DNA of 64,000 nucleotides, from assembly GCA_000720375.1 (NCBI GenBank), contig JOAA01000018.1, positions 248,001 through 312,000 on the forward strand, written 5' to 3'. Position 1 is the first letter of the stretch, and each line of letters begins with the position of its first letter. The notes below the pieces were generated by a model that was not told the origin of the DNA, made no database searches, and was given only the letters and a program-made list of their open reading frames with translations. The position numbers were made by a program, and so were the translations under genes. The DNA is from Rhodococcus rhodnii. GTDB lineage: Bacteria; Actinomycetota; Actinomycetes; Mycobacteriales; Pseudonocardiaceae. Shown here piece by piece: positions 26,408 to 36,901 of this stretch.

Positions 26408-26857
26408 TCAACGTGGGTACCTTCCCTCGAGATCGGCGTCGAGGGTGACGATGGTGCCGGTCAGGGCCCTGCTCACCGGGCAGGTCAGGGCGGCGAGCGT
26501 GGCCAGGTCGTGGAAACGCTCGGCGCTGACGGCGGGCACGACCGCGCGCAATGTGAGTGCGACACGGCTGATGTCGATTCCGCCGCCTTGGGCCCGGTCT
26601 AGGGTGACGGCGGCGTTCACGTCGATCGAGGTCGCGACCAGCCTTTTCGTCGCCAGCACCCTGGACATGTTCATCGCCAGACACGCCGAGTGTGCCGCCG
26701 CGATGAGCTCCTCGGGGCTGGTGTGTCCCCCTGATTCGCTGATCCTGCTCCCGAACGAGATGCCGAACTCGGCGGCTCTGGACGTCTCCAGCAGGACACT
26801 TCCCTTGCCGCTCATCAGATCGCCTTCCCAATGTGTGGTGGCGTCACGTCTCAACAT
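26408..26857 (-). CDS. OsmC/Ohr family peroxidase
   Basis: The 149-residue protein has the OsmC fold. ISESGGHTSPEELIAAAHSACLAM carries the first redox Cys and ALTCPVSRAL the second, with the conserved Glu in PEE. It detoxifies organic hydroperoxides using thiols. It directly follows, and overlaps by seven bases, a decayed ohrR, so it is an ohrR-ohr pair that lost its repressor and may now be constitutively expressed. Confidence 0.9.
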   Translation of the reverse strand: MLRRDATTHWEGDLMSGKGSVLLETSRAAEFGISFGSRISESGGHTSPEELIAAAHSACLAMNMSRVLATKRLVATSIDVNAAVTLDRAQGGGIDISRVALTLRAVVPAVSAERFHDLATLAALTCPVSRALTGTIVTLDADLEGRYPR

Positions 26858-27339
26858 GGTGTCCTCCTATGTAAGTCCGCGAGTGGCGCGGTGAGCCCTC
26901 TCAGTGTTGGGATGAGTGCCCGCCGCTCGTTGTCGCCCCAGCCCCAGCGTGCAGCCGGTCTCCGTGGGGATCCCGACCGGGCGCTCTCGGGGCGGCGCCC
27001 TTGTCCGTAAGGCTCACCACGACCGTGCGTTCGTCGGTGGCCAGCCGGTCGCGGCTGACCAGTCCGGCGGTCTCGAGCCGTTTCAGTAGCAGGGACATCG
27101 TGCCGTAGTCCAGCAGCGCCCGCGCCGATTTCCTTGACCGGCTGCGTATCCCGCTCCCGCAGCACCAGGAGTCCCAGGTACTGCGGGTAGGTGAGATCGC
27201 GTTCGGCCAGCATGGGCCGGTACACGTCGGTGACCGCCCGTGGGGCGGCGTAGAGCGCGAAGCATGTCTGCTCGCCGAGGGGGAGCGGGTTACTGGATGA
27301 CGACACACCGGAAGCATAGTGCCCTATTACATCGTGCAC
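26851..27339 (-). pseudogene. OhrR-like MarR repressor, frameshifted
   Basis: The first frame gives NPLPLGEQTCFALYAAPRAVTDVYRPMLAERDLTYPQYLGLLVLRERDTQPVKEIG, with the peroxide-sensing Cys in QTCFALY. Near 27118-27125 the coding frame changes, and the next frame gives LLDYGTMSLLLKRLETAGLVSRDRLATDERTVVVSLTDKGA, the wing of the HTH. Around 26950-26990 it changes again, giving DNERRALIPTLRGLTAPLAD. At least two indels therefore break the repressor. Confidence 0.85.
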
Positions 27340-27734
27340 AATGTTATGTTTGTGTGATCATGGCTGCCTCGTTTGGGAGCGGACCGCTCGCGATGCCAAG
27401 CGCACTCGCCGTAATCGGTGTACCGAACGGACCGTAAGAACTACATCGCCCAGCGGGTGGATTGTGACGACCCACAGGCCTTGGCCTGTACGGATACCGA
27501 ATCTGCTCAGTCAAGTAGCTCGGAGCCCTTGCCGTAGTGCTTCCTGTGGTACGTCACCGGGTTACACCAACGCTTGGCCGGTGTCCTCATCGAATATCGA
27601 CACGCGGCCTCACCAGCGACGAAAAAGTTTTGGCAAGCGCAGGGCTGGTCGGCGAGTCCGGCCGCGGAAGGACGACGGTGGCCCTGACTCTCATGCGTGC
27701 CCCAGTTCGGTGTTATAGCCGCTCAGCTGCACGG
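27340..27734. other. No recognisable gene
   Basis: About 395 bp upstream of the ohrR remnant. The bases next to 27339 (TAATGTTATGTTTGTG region) are AT-rich and probably held its promoter. I see nothing else. Confidence 0.55.
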
Positions 27735-28238
27735 TCACGGTCTTGTTGACGAACCGCCGGTTGTCCACACTGGATTCTTTGCGCCGTCGTCTCTGCCGGA
27801 CTGTCTAGTGTGGAAGGAAAGGCTATCCTTCTTGCAGTCGATGATCCCGGTGCCCTGTGCGCCGGTGTCGGCTATGCAGTGCCAGCCGCGCACAGTCAGA
27901 GCGTAGTCGGCGCCCTCGGATTTTGTTGGAGCGTCCCGGTAGTACTCGATGATCACGGTGAAGGCCTCGGAACATCCCACACGGCCCGCTGTGGACGCGA
28001 CGGCGATCAGGTCGACCTGGGTACCGCCTGCCGGTCCGACCTTGCCGCCGTGTGTGCTGCAGTTCACGTCCTCAAGGGCCTCGACGTCGGCCTGGAACTG
28101 TTGCTGTGACTGGTTTCTCGGCGATGTGGTCACAGTGGTTGCGGACACTGCGGTATTCTGGCCAGAACATGCCGAAAGTAGTGCGGTGGCAGCGAGCATG
28201 GCACCGACGGCGACCGGCCTGGCTGAACTGACACCCAT
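27735..28238 (-). CDS. Putative lipoprotein of unknown function
   Basis: The 167-residue protein has a lipoprotein signal peptide with lipobox LSAC (Cys near residue 24). The mature domain has two further Cys pairs and the pattern CSEAFTVIIEYYRDAP...ALTVRGWHCIADTGAQGTGIIDCKKD. I do not recognise the family. The C-terminal 25 residues are basic and disordered. Anchoring to the outer face of the membrane is likely. Confidence 0.65.
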   Translation of the reverse strand: MGVSSARPVAVGAMLAATALLSACSGQNTAVSATTVTTSPRNQSQQQFQADVEALEDVNCSTHGGKVGPAGGTQVDLIAVASTAGRVGCSEAFTVIIEYYRDAPTKSEGADYALTVRGWHCIADTGAQGTGIIDCKKDSLSFHTRQSGRDDGAKNPVWTTGGSSTRP

Positions 28239-28354
28239 CTCGTTGTCCCCTTGTGCGGCTGGGTAGACCCCTGCTCACCAAGACGTACGGTGCCACAACG
28301 GATTGCACTGTCATCGAAATCTCCTTTATGGACACAGATCATGCAGGCCGAATG

Positions 28355-28382
28355 ATCGCCGCCCCGTACACGGGGCGGCGAT
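28355..28382 (-). terminator. 12-bp perfect hairpin
   Basis: ATCGCCGCCCCG pairs with CGGGGCGGCGAT around a TACA loop. It lies between the lipoprotein gene start and the MarR remnant and could have ended the latter's transcript. Confidence 0.5.
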
Positions 28383-28555
28383 AGTCCTGGTCTCTGCCCG
28401 GCCGCGGACGTCGATCGTGTCCCGCTCGTCCGATATGTCGAGCTGTTCGAGCGGTTCGGCATCGCTGTATGGTTCCTTGGCCCTGCGCTGTTATTGCTCG
28501 ACCAGCTGTCGCGGCAGGTCGCGCAAGGACTCCTGGTGCGCCGAAGTGAGTGACG

Positions 28556-28738
28556 TCAACGGGACCTGACGTTCAGGTGCTTGAGAATGTTGTCACGGCA
28601 GCGTTTTCCGTCAGGCGTGAGGACGATCTGCTTGGCGCGTCGGTCGGTGGGGTGCGGGCGGCGCTCGACCAGGTTCTGCTGTTCAAGCCGGTCGAGGACG
28701 AATGTCGCGTTCGACAGCTGGCTGGGCGGACAGGTCAA
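28556..28738 (-). pseudogene. MarR-family winged-helix fragment
   Basis: The 60 codons encode CPPSQLSNATFVLDRLEQQNLVERRPHPTDRRAKQIVLTPDGKRCRD, the recognition helix and wing of a MarR regulator. The N-terminal dimerisation helices and the C-terminal helices are missing, so this is a remnant. Confidence 0.7.
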
Positions 28739-29054
28739 TGCCAGCGGACCACGTCAGCGTTATCTCGCTGGCGCGTTGTTCACGCTGGCCGGCCTGGCTA
28801 TTGCCGTCTACTCGCTGCGGCGCAGCCGAATCCGGTCGAGCGTGGCCTCACGCGACTCTGGGGTTGGCCCGTGTCTCGCACTGGTATCGCCGCTGTTCTC
28901 GCGTTGCTGGGGTGTCTGCTTGCCAGGCCGGCGGTTGCGGCGTATTCGCTGAACCACCAGGTCACTGACCGGGATCGGTACGTGCGGGCAGTGACGCCGG
29001 TGGCGGACCAGTCGAGCCCGCGCGGTCGAGATCGTTGCGGGCGGTGGCGTCAAA

Positions 29055-29494
29055 TCACCGCTGGTGCACCGCGCGCACCTCGGCTTCGGCAGTCGTCTCG
29101 GTGGGGTGGGTGAAGGAGTGGTGCTCGTGCGCGACCACCCAGCGGCCGTGTTCCTTGCGCAGCCCCAGCGTGAGCCGCAGCCGCCGGTCCGGATGCTCGG
29201 CCAGCTCCTCGGGGGTGCCACAGCGCAGCAGCGCGTGGGCGAACGCGACATCGTCGCCGGCGGTGACCTCCAGCGAGCGATCTCGAACACCGCGCCATCG
29301 GCCTGCCAGCGGAAGAACTCCGGCCACGTGTCACGGTAGGCGTCAAGGCCGCGCACCCCGTCCTCGGGTGGCGGGACGTCGAACATCACGATGTCGGCGG
29401 CGTGGTCGGCGAGCACCCCGTCCATGTCGCCGGCGTGCACGGCGGCGGCCCACCACTCGATCATGGTGCGGATCTGGTCTTCGTCAACGGTCAT
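29055..29494 (-). pseudogene. SnoaL/SgcJ-type NTF2-fold protein, frameshifted
   Basis: The first frame gives MTVDEDQIRTMIEWWAAAVHAGDMDGVLADHAADIVMFDVPPPEDGVRGLDAYRDTWPEFFRW. Near 29278-29285 the coding frame shifts, and the second frame gives LEVTAGDDVAFAHALLRCGTPEELAEHPDRRLRLTLGLRKEHGRWVVAHEHHSFTHP. Joined, they form one complete NTF2-like domain. The break is a small indel in GAGATCGCTCGCTGGAGG. Confidence 0.8.
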
Positions 29495-29572
29495 CGCCTG
29501 ACTCCCTTCGCAAGGCTGCGGTCACCCCTACAACCCGCGAAGGCCGCCGAACTCATCGCCCGCGGCGGGAAT

Positions 29573-29720
29573 TCAGCCGGGAATCTCGCCGGGCAGACCG
29601 AAGCGGCCGAAGTCCGCGGTCAAAACCGACACGACCTCCGCGACCCGGTCACCGCGCAGCGTCAGCACGTCCAGCCCACCGGGAGGTAGGCGGCCCGGCC
29701 CGCGTCCACCGTCCAGTGCG
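29573..29720 (-). pseudogene. C-terminal remnant of a SnoaL-tailed sigma factor or related protein
   Basis: GGLDVLTLRGDRVAEVVSVLTADFGRFGLPGEIPG resembles the end of SigJ-like ECF sigma factors carrying a SnoaL domain. The rest of the gene is absent. Confidence 0.5.
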
Positions 29721-29879
29721 GTCACTTCTTGTCCTGTCTCATCGATCACGAGGCATGGCCCGCATGCTGAGCTGCAGTGCCTCAGATAGCTGAGACATCC
29801 GGTCCGCCGCTTGTCTCGCTGATCATGAGGCAACCCTCAAGTCATTGTCCCGTCTGAGGAGTCATTCCCCGCTGTCTCA

Positions 29880-30322
29880 GCGGATTTTGTTCGTTCCTCG
29901 GTGCACAGGCAAAGTACCTGCGGAAGTGGTGCGCGGTCCGCGGTATCCACGGCAGTGAAGGACGGGCCCTGCGGAAGAACTTCAAGGCCAAGAGCGCCGA
30001 ACCCTACATCGGGGAACTTGCCGGAAACCCGATGCAGCTGACGATCCTGCTCGATCTGCTCCACAAGCACGGCGACGCTACTCCCACCCAGCGCACCGAA
30101 CTGTACGACTCCTACGTCGACCTGCTCCTGGCTCGAGAAGCCAACAAACACCCCGAGTCCGTCCGAAAGCATCAGAAGCAGCTGCGCGAGATCGTCCCGT
30201 TTCTCGGCTGGTACATGCAGTCTCGCAGCGAAGAAGCCAGCGTCAACGCACGCATGCCTGTAGCAGACTTGAAGGCCGCCATCCGGCATTTTCAGTACAC
30301 GGAGACCGCCACTCAGGCGTGA
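29880..30322 (+). pseudogene. NACHT/STAND NTPase fragment
   Basis: The frame reads AKYLRKWCAVRGIHGSEGRALRKNFKAKSAEPYIGELAGNPMQLTILLDLLHKHG, then TELYDSYVDLLLAREANKHPESVRKHQKQLREIVPFLGWYMQSRS. The ELAGNPMQLTILLDLL segment and the following helices match the region after the NTPase core of NACHT proteins. The P-loop and the sensor domain are missing, so only a piece of a former defence or signalling ATPase remains. It abuts the convergent XRE-CRP gene. Confidence 0.7.
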
Positions 30323-30325
30323 TGC

Positions 30326-31375
30326 CTACATGATCTCCGCACGCAGACGCAGTCTGGCCATGTCAATTACCGCGATTCCTCTGTAGCGTCCGGTAACAAG
30401 ACCTTCTTGTTGAAACGTTCGGATAATCTTCTCAGCTGTGCTCAGCTTAATCCCGACAATAGAGGCAAGCTCTTCTCGCGTGAGCGGGACACTCAGATCC
30501 CACCGCATGCCGGTACGGATGCCGTAACTCTCATACAGATCGACCAGAACTCGAGCGACACGGACGCTGGCGGGCCTACCGTGCTCCATCCGGCGCCGAT
30601 CCGCGTAACGCAGTCTCTCGCTGAGCATCGTGGCCACTTCAATAGCCGCGTCGGGATGCCGGGCCAAGAAGTTACGCAACTCAGCTCTGGTCATTCGCTT
30701 AAAAAATATATCAGTCACAGTGATGGCCGTAGCTTCACGCGGGCCAACATCGAGTGCCGACATCTCACCGATGAGATCGCCTCCAACCCGTATGGCCAGC
30801 AAGGTTCGTTCTCCAGCCGGATCACTGCCGGAAATCTTCACTGACCCATGCAACAGCAGCATGGCGCTCGAATCCGTCTCTCCTTGCGTGTAAAGCGTCA
30901 TACCGGCTGGACGGCTCTCCGATACACCAACGGCCAGAAAATCTTCACGCGTCCGGTCGCTAAGCCGTCCCAAGAGGGAACCTGCAGGATACGGCAGGAC
31001 GCCGGTCCCTCTCCGCCCCAACCTACGACCCGAATCGAGCGCTAGAGCACCGAACGACGTTGGAGGTACCGCGAGAGCGGCCTGCTCCGCAGCCGAAGCG
31101 TCACGAACTTCGTTTGCGGAATGGTGAGTGGACCACTCAGTAAAGAATTGGGAAGCCTCGCCGTCAAGGGCTTCGACAACCTGCTTCAGACTCGACCAGG
31201 TAGCGTCTTCCGGGTTTCCAAGAACGCGATGTACTGTGTCGTGACTAATGCCCGCACGGTTGCCAATTTCGCGTAGGCTTGGCCCACCGGCGGCCTCACG
31301 AAGGCGCTCCAGTGCAGCCCGCAAGTCGCCTTCGGCAACTTGTGGCGATTTCGACCCCATCGGCCTCTCAGGCAA
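30326..31375 (-). CDS. XRE-Crp/Fnr fusion transcriptional regulator
   Basis: The 349-residue protein carries an N-terminal XRE-type HTH (about 15-72: LREIGNRAGISHDTVHRVLGNPEDATWSSLKQVVEAL). A linker, a cyclic-nucleotide-binding domain (about 130-245: MTLYTQGETDSSAMLLLHGSVKISG, GGDLIGEMSALDVGPREATAITV) and a C-terminal Crp-type winged helix (285-345: LTREELASIVGIKLSTAEKIIRTFQQEGLV) follow. It therefore has two DNA-binding modules around one sensor. Whether the effector is cAMP is not shown. It is convergent with the NACHT remnant. A small minus-strand gene lies upstream. Confidence 0.85.
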   Translation of the reverse strand: MPERPMGSKSPQVAEGDLRAALERLREAAGGPSLREIGNRAGISHDTVHRVLGNPEDATWSSLKQVVEALDGEASQFFTEWSTHHSANEVRDASAAEQAALAVPPTSFGALALDSGRRLGRRGTGVLPYPAGSLLGRLSDRTREDFLAVGVSESRPAGMTLYTQGETDSSAMLLLHGSVKISGSDPAGERTLLAIRVGGDLIGEMSALDVGPREATAITVTDIFFKRMTRAELRNFLARHPDAAIEVATMLSERLRYADRRRMEHGRPASVRVARVLVDLYESYGIRTGMRWDLSVPLTREELASIVGIKLSTAEKIIRTFQQEGLVTGRYRGIAVIDMARLRLRAEIM

Positions 31376-31498
31376 AGTCCTCCCAAGGAAATCGCTCTTG
31401 GTGTCAGACTAGATCATGGAGGCAAACCGGTACAGCTACGGGAATCTGACAAGCGGGTTGCTGCATAGTTCCGTATGGAGACGGACCCAGTGCTGCGA

Positions 31499-31517
31499 AC
31501 ACTGGGCCCGCCAGTGT
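31499..31517 (-). terminator. Hairpin downstream of small gene
   Basis: ACACTGG-GCCCG-CCAGTGT forms a 7-bp stem with a 5-base loop just after the stop of the 31529-31750 frame. Confidence 0.5.
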
Positions 31518-31528
31518 GGTCTCGGCCG

Positions 31529-31750
31529 TCAGCGACGGAAGACCACGTCTCCTATGAGAACGATGGCCCTCGCCCCCGTGGCGAGGGCGTCTCGTTGTAC
31601 GAGCACGCACCCGGCCTCTAGGGCTAGCAGAGCGGTGCGGAGGTTATCCCACCACCAAGCTGAGCCTCGTCGATTGTCACCAGCCTCCGGCTGCTTGCCG
31701 CCGTCAGGCGGTTCTTCCGGTTTGCAGGCTGGCGGCTCATCATCACTCAT
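31529..31750 (-). CDS. Small hypothetical protein
   Basis: The 73-residue product has a Pro/Glu-rich start (PPACKPEEPPDGGKQPEAGDN) and a hydrophobic helical end (SAWWWDNLRTALLALEAGCVLVQRDALATGARAIVLIGDVVF). GGAGACAGC precedes the ATG and a hairpin follows the stop, which supports a real gene. No family is recognised; it may be a tail-anchored or peripheral membrane peptide. Confidence 0.45.
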   Translation of the reverse strand: MSDDEPPACKPEEPPDGGKQPEAGDNRRGSAWWWDNLRTALLALEAGCVLVQRDALATGARAIVLIGDVVFRR

Positions 31751-32519
31751 GCTGTCTCCTCACCCCGGTCGGGATCGACCGGTGTTGCGGCGTCCGCCGT
31801 GCTGACGGACTAGCCGCGCCATCACGGCGGAGCCGCAGTGGAGACAAAGAGTGCAGACAAGCTCATGTCACTCCGTGGGGTGACGGGTACAGCTTGTCGC
31901 ATGTGGTTGGGTTTGCGCTAGGGACCCCATCACCCGTTCGGGTGCCGACAACGTCGGTTACGCACCCCAACTCTGCTGCCACATTCTGTAGCTGAAGCCA
32001 TCTAAGGATTCGCCCTGGTCAAACACCCTGGCCATGCCAGAACGGCCCGACTGCCACGGTCCGACCACTGGAAGCGAAAGTACTTCGAGGCCGGCATCTA
32101 CGTCTTCGTTAAAGAGTCGTGCCGCTTGATTAAGGGGCTTGGGCGAAACTGCACTGCAGCTCTCGCAGCTGACAGCGCCAATTCCTTAGCGCACATTCGA
32201 TCAGACTGGCCTGGTGGTGACCGCTCGACTTGCCGCTGAGGTGCACTGCTCATGTGTATCCCTCGTTGATCCGCTATTGCTTCAAAGTCTCGTACATCAG
32301 GCCGAGATCAATCAAACGTCATGCAGACGGGCGCGTCGCCTCCACCCTAGTTTCGACAGTTTGGGCAGGTAGTCGGGTTATTCGGTGCGTGCTGACCAAT
32401 AGAATCCTGGTTGACGAACTGCGAGAAACCGCCTTTCTCGGTGTCAGGCAACGTAGCGGTTGGAAGACGTTCACGGGTTGTGGGGTTCCAGAAGTCGGCC
32501 GATGGCGCTGACCTGCGGG
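31751..32519. other. No recognisable gene
   Basis: About 770 bp with only short frames on both strands. A minus-strand stretch near 32370-32560 gives ADFWNPTTRERLPTATLPDTEKGGFSQFVNQD, which looks protein-like but lacks a start or family. Confidence 0.5.
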
Positions 32520-34213
<1,694 letters not shown>

Positions 34214-34238
34214 TCAACTTGGGTCACATACGGCTAGC

Positions 34239-34466
34239 TTCGACGAGGCCGGAGGCGAGCAGGATGACGCCAAGTGAGCCGGCAAGTGCGGTGATCGCGG
34301 CGGCTCGGGCTGTGCCGGGTCGGTGTTTGGCTTGGGCCGATGCCGTGCTGGGTGGCGGCGGCCATGACGAGGGTGAACAGGATCAGCTTGGCGGTTAGGA
34401 CGCGTCCGCAGCCGGGTTGCAGGAGGCTGGCCCAAGTGACGCCGTGCTGCCAGGCAAGCAGGATTC
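34239..34466 (-). pseudogene. CopD-like copper-resistance membrane protein fragment
   Basis: One frame gives ILLAWQHGVTWASLLQPGCGRVLTAKLILFTLVMAAATQHG, the GRxLxAKLxLF signature of CopD-type proteins. After a frame change the downstream frame gives AAAITALAGSLGVILLASGLVEAS, the last membrane helix. Only the C-terminal part remains. Confidence 0.65.
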
Positions 34467-34473
34467 CGGACCC

Positions 34474-34580
34474 GCGCGACGCCGTTTCTCGCGGAGTACC
34501 TTCAGATGTCGCGCCACTGCGGGCTGGGTGATCCCGAACTCCTCCCACACCACCCGGAGCGACCTCCCCGGCGGCCAGTT
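34474..34580 (-). pseudogene. ArsR/HTH recognition-helix fragment
   Basis: SLRVVWEEFGITQPAVARHLKVLRE is a typical HTH pair with ITQPAVARHLKVL. No complete regulator frame surrounds it. It abuts the CopD remnant, and together they may be traces of a lost metal-response locus. Confidence 0.6.
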
Positions 34581-34798
34581 CACCGTCGGCCGGAGCTTCC
34601 GGGCATACGGTGCGCCCCCTCTCATGAGATGACTATGCCCGCGTCCAGACGCACAACGTCGGCCGTGCTTGCCGTGGGTCTGGTTCTGGGGCGAGTGCAC
34701 GCACAGGGGTGGTGATGTTGTAGAGCGCGTTAGTGCTTGATGAGAAGCACCCACACTCACTCCGATGCCTCTAGGTCTCGGCGGAACTCGGTCGCGTT

Positions 34799-34833
34799 GC
34801 CTAGATGATTGATTCCGTGAAGATCATGTGAAG
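34799..34833. repeat. Solitary IS982-type terminal inverted repeat
   Basis: CTAGATGATTGATTCCGTGA and the following AGATCATGTGAAGTG match, with few changes, the right end of the IS982 element at 38780-38816 read in reverse. No transposase is attached, so it is a scar of excision or partial deletion. Confidence 0.75.
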
Positions 34834-34922
34834 TGGGGGCGAGGCGAAGCCTCACTGGCGTATTAGCCCTTCCGAGTGGTGTCGAATGTCCGTAGCAGGA
34901 TGCATGGTGGTCACGGAGGGGA

Positions 34923-36701
34923 ATGGCTACGCTTCTTTGGGTGCGCACCGGGGATGTGATTGAGGGGCGTTACAAGCTCGAAGACGCGCGGGGCTCAGGA
35001 TCCGGTGGCGTCGTCTGGACCGCGTTCGACACGAAGTTGAAACGGACCGTGGCGCTCAAGCGGCCACACGTCGTGGCCAGTGAAGCCGACCGCATTCAGT
35101 TTCGCCGGGAGGCCGAGACGGCCGCACAGGTGCACCACCCGAACGCGATCTCGGTCTTCGACACGGTGGATGCCGACGAGTGCTGGCTCGTGATGGAGTA
35201 CTTGTCGGCGCAGAGCCTGGACAGGGTTCTGGCGGCAAGCGGCCCATTGCCACCAGAACGAGTCGCGCGGATCGGTATGCAGATCGCGTCCGCACTCGCG
35301 GCCGTGCACGCCAGGAAGATCTTGCACAGGGACGTCAAACTAGGCAACATCCTGGTCACCGACGACGACCTCGCCAAGCTGACCGATTTCGGTATTTCCC
35401 TCTGGCGCGAAGTGACGCGGACCGACGACGGAAAGATCTGCGGAACCCCCGCGTACACCGCGCCGGAGGTGGCGAACGGTGAACCCGCGAACGAGGCTTC
35501 GGACGTATTCTCGCTCGGCGCGACACTTTTCGCTGCGGTGGAAGGCATCCCGCCGTTCGGCACCGGCGAGCCATACGAGATTCTGGAACGCGCACGCCGA
35601 GGCGACATCCTCCCGATGCGCAAAGCCGGTCCGCTCGCTCCGCTGCTGTCCGAGATGCTGGCGGTACGCCAGGGAAGGCGGCCGACCGCGAACCAGGTAC
35701 GGCAGCGGCTCAAGGAGATCGTCGGCGAATGGGAGCCACTGTCACCGCCTGTCAAAGCCTTCAATCGGATACCGTTCTGGCGCCGCCCGTTGGCCCGGGT
35801 GATAGCCGCAGTAGTGCTGGTTGTGGCCATCGGCGCTGTGGTCTTCGTCGGGTTGGACCAGCCGTTAGAGTCGCGCCAAACGCCCGCACCCAGTTCGGGC
35901 CTCATCGGCGACGAGCGCACAGCCGATCCGTGTGCGCTGATCGACACGAACGCGTGGAAGGACTTCGGCCCGACTGAACTACAGCCCGAGTACGGCAACT
36001 TCAACCGCTGCGATGTCCTGGTTGACGTCGGTGCCATAAAGCCTGTGGACGTCGAGGTCCAGTTGGTCACCCGCAAGTCGCGCCCGGTACGGGGAGAGCC
36101 GTTCCAGGTCGTGGCCGTGCCCTCAGACCGTGACCAGTGTGATCGCACACTGGTGGTGGACGAGACGTACACCGTCCGGGTGACGGCGAAGATACCCAAT
36201 CCTCCCGTGGACCTGTGCGCCATCGCCGTCGTCGCGCTGGACACCGTGCAGAGCGTGCTCCGCAAAGGGCCAGTCCCGCGCCGCTCCGTGCCGTTCCCGG
36301 CCGACTCACTGGCCAACGTCGACACCTGCCAGCTGCTGGACAACAGAGCCCTGGCCGCACTGCCCGCAGTCGACACCAGCATGTCGGTGAACGTGTTCGG
36401 CGGTTGGGCGTGCAAGTGGTACAGCACGACCGGCGGACCCGGCGCCAACCTGCGCTTCGACCGGCAACCGGCAGGGGAGCGGATCAGCGGGGATCTGATC
36501 CCGCTGGGCGGCCACGACGCTTACGTCAAGCTGGACACGAACACCAGCTGCACGGTCAGTGTGCCTTCTCAACCGGCGAACCGGAACCGGAGAACAATCG
36601 AACTGATGGTGCTGACGGTGAGCGGCGAGCGGCCCGGCTCCGAGTACTGCCGTACGGCAACCAACTTGGCGACGGTAGCCGCCGCCAAGCTGCCGCGCTG
36701 A
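34923..36701 (+). CDS. Membrane Ser/Thr protein kinase with DUF3558-like extracellular domain
   Basis: The kinase domain (about 12-270) keeps Lys46 (VALK), HRDVKLGN (135-142) and DFG (155-157). The glycine loop is GSGSGGVV. In the catalytic loop the usual Pro after Lys is Leu (DVKLGN). A membrane helix (291-310) leads to an extracellular domain (about 330-592) with paired Cys residues and the DPCALID...VDTCQLLDN pattern of DUF3558-like domains, found in actinobacterial lipoproteins. This suggests a sensor kinase for an external ligand. ATG at 34923 is close behind GGAGGGG; GTG at 34941 is an alternative. It is island cargo and adjacent to a convergent secreted I36-like gene. Confidence 0.9.
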   Translation: MATLLWVRTGDVIEGRYKLEDARGSGSGGVVWTAFDTKLKRTVALKRPHVVASEADRIQFRREAETAAQVHHPNAISVFDTVDADECWLVMEYLSAQSLDRVLAASGPLPPERVARIGMQIASALAAVHARKILHRDVKLGNILVTDDDLAKLTDFGISLWREVTRTDDGKICGTPAYTAPEVANGEPANEASDVFSLGATLFAAVEGIPPFGTGEPYEILERARRGDILPMRKAGPLAPLLSEMLAVRQGRRPTANQVRQRLKEIVGEWEPLSPPVKAFNRIPFWRRPLARVIAAVVLVVAIGAVVFVGLDQPLESRQTPAPSSGLIGDERTADPCALIDTNAWKDFGPTELQPEYGNFNRCDVLVDVGAIKPVDVEVQLVTRKSRPVRGEPFQVVAVPSDRDQCDRTLVVDETYTVRVTAKIPNPPVDLCAIAVVALDTVQSVLRKGPVPRRSVPFPADSLANVDTCQLLDNRALAALPAVDTSMSVNVFGGWACKWYSTTGGPGANLRFDRQPAGERISGDLIPLGGHDAYVKLDTNTSCTVSVPSQPANRNRRTIELMVLTVSGERPGSEYCRTATNLATVAAAKLPR

Positions 36702-36901
36702 TCCATCCAGGTTGTCCGTTCCGCGTGAAGGGGCCGTGGCGCCGCCCGAGGACCAGCAGCGACGTCACGGCTACCCGGTGGATGATCTCGGGACTGCACT
36801 CGGCAGACGCCCGTCCAAGCCTCCGCACCCATGCCTGGCAGCCCACCGGTGGAGGAGGTGCGGGCCACACGCTCCCCCACCGGCGCGGCAAGCTCAGGGG
36901 A

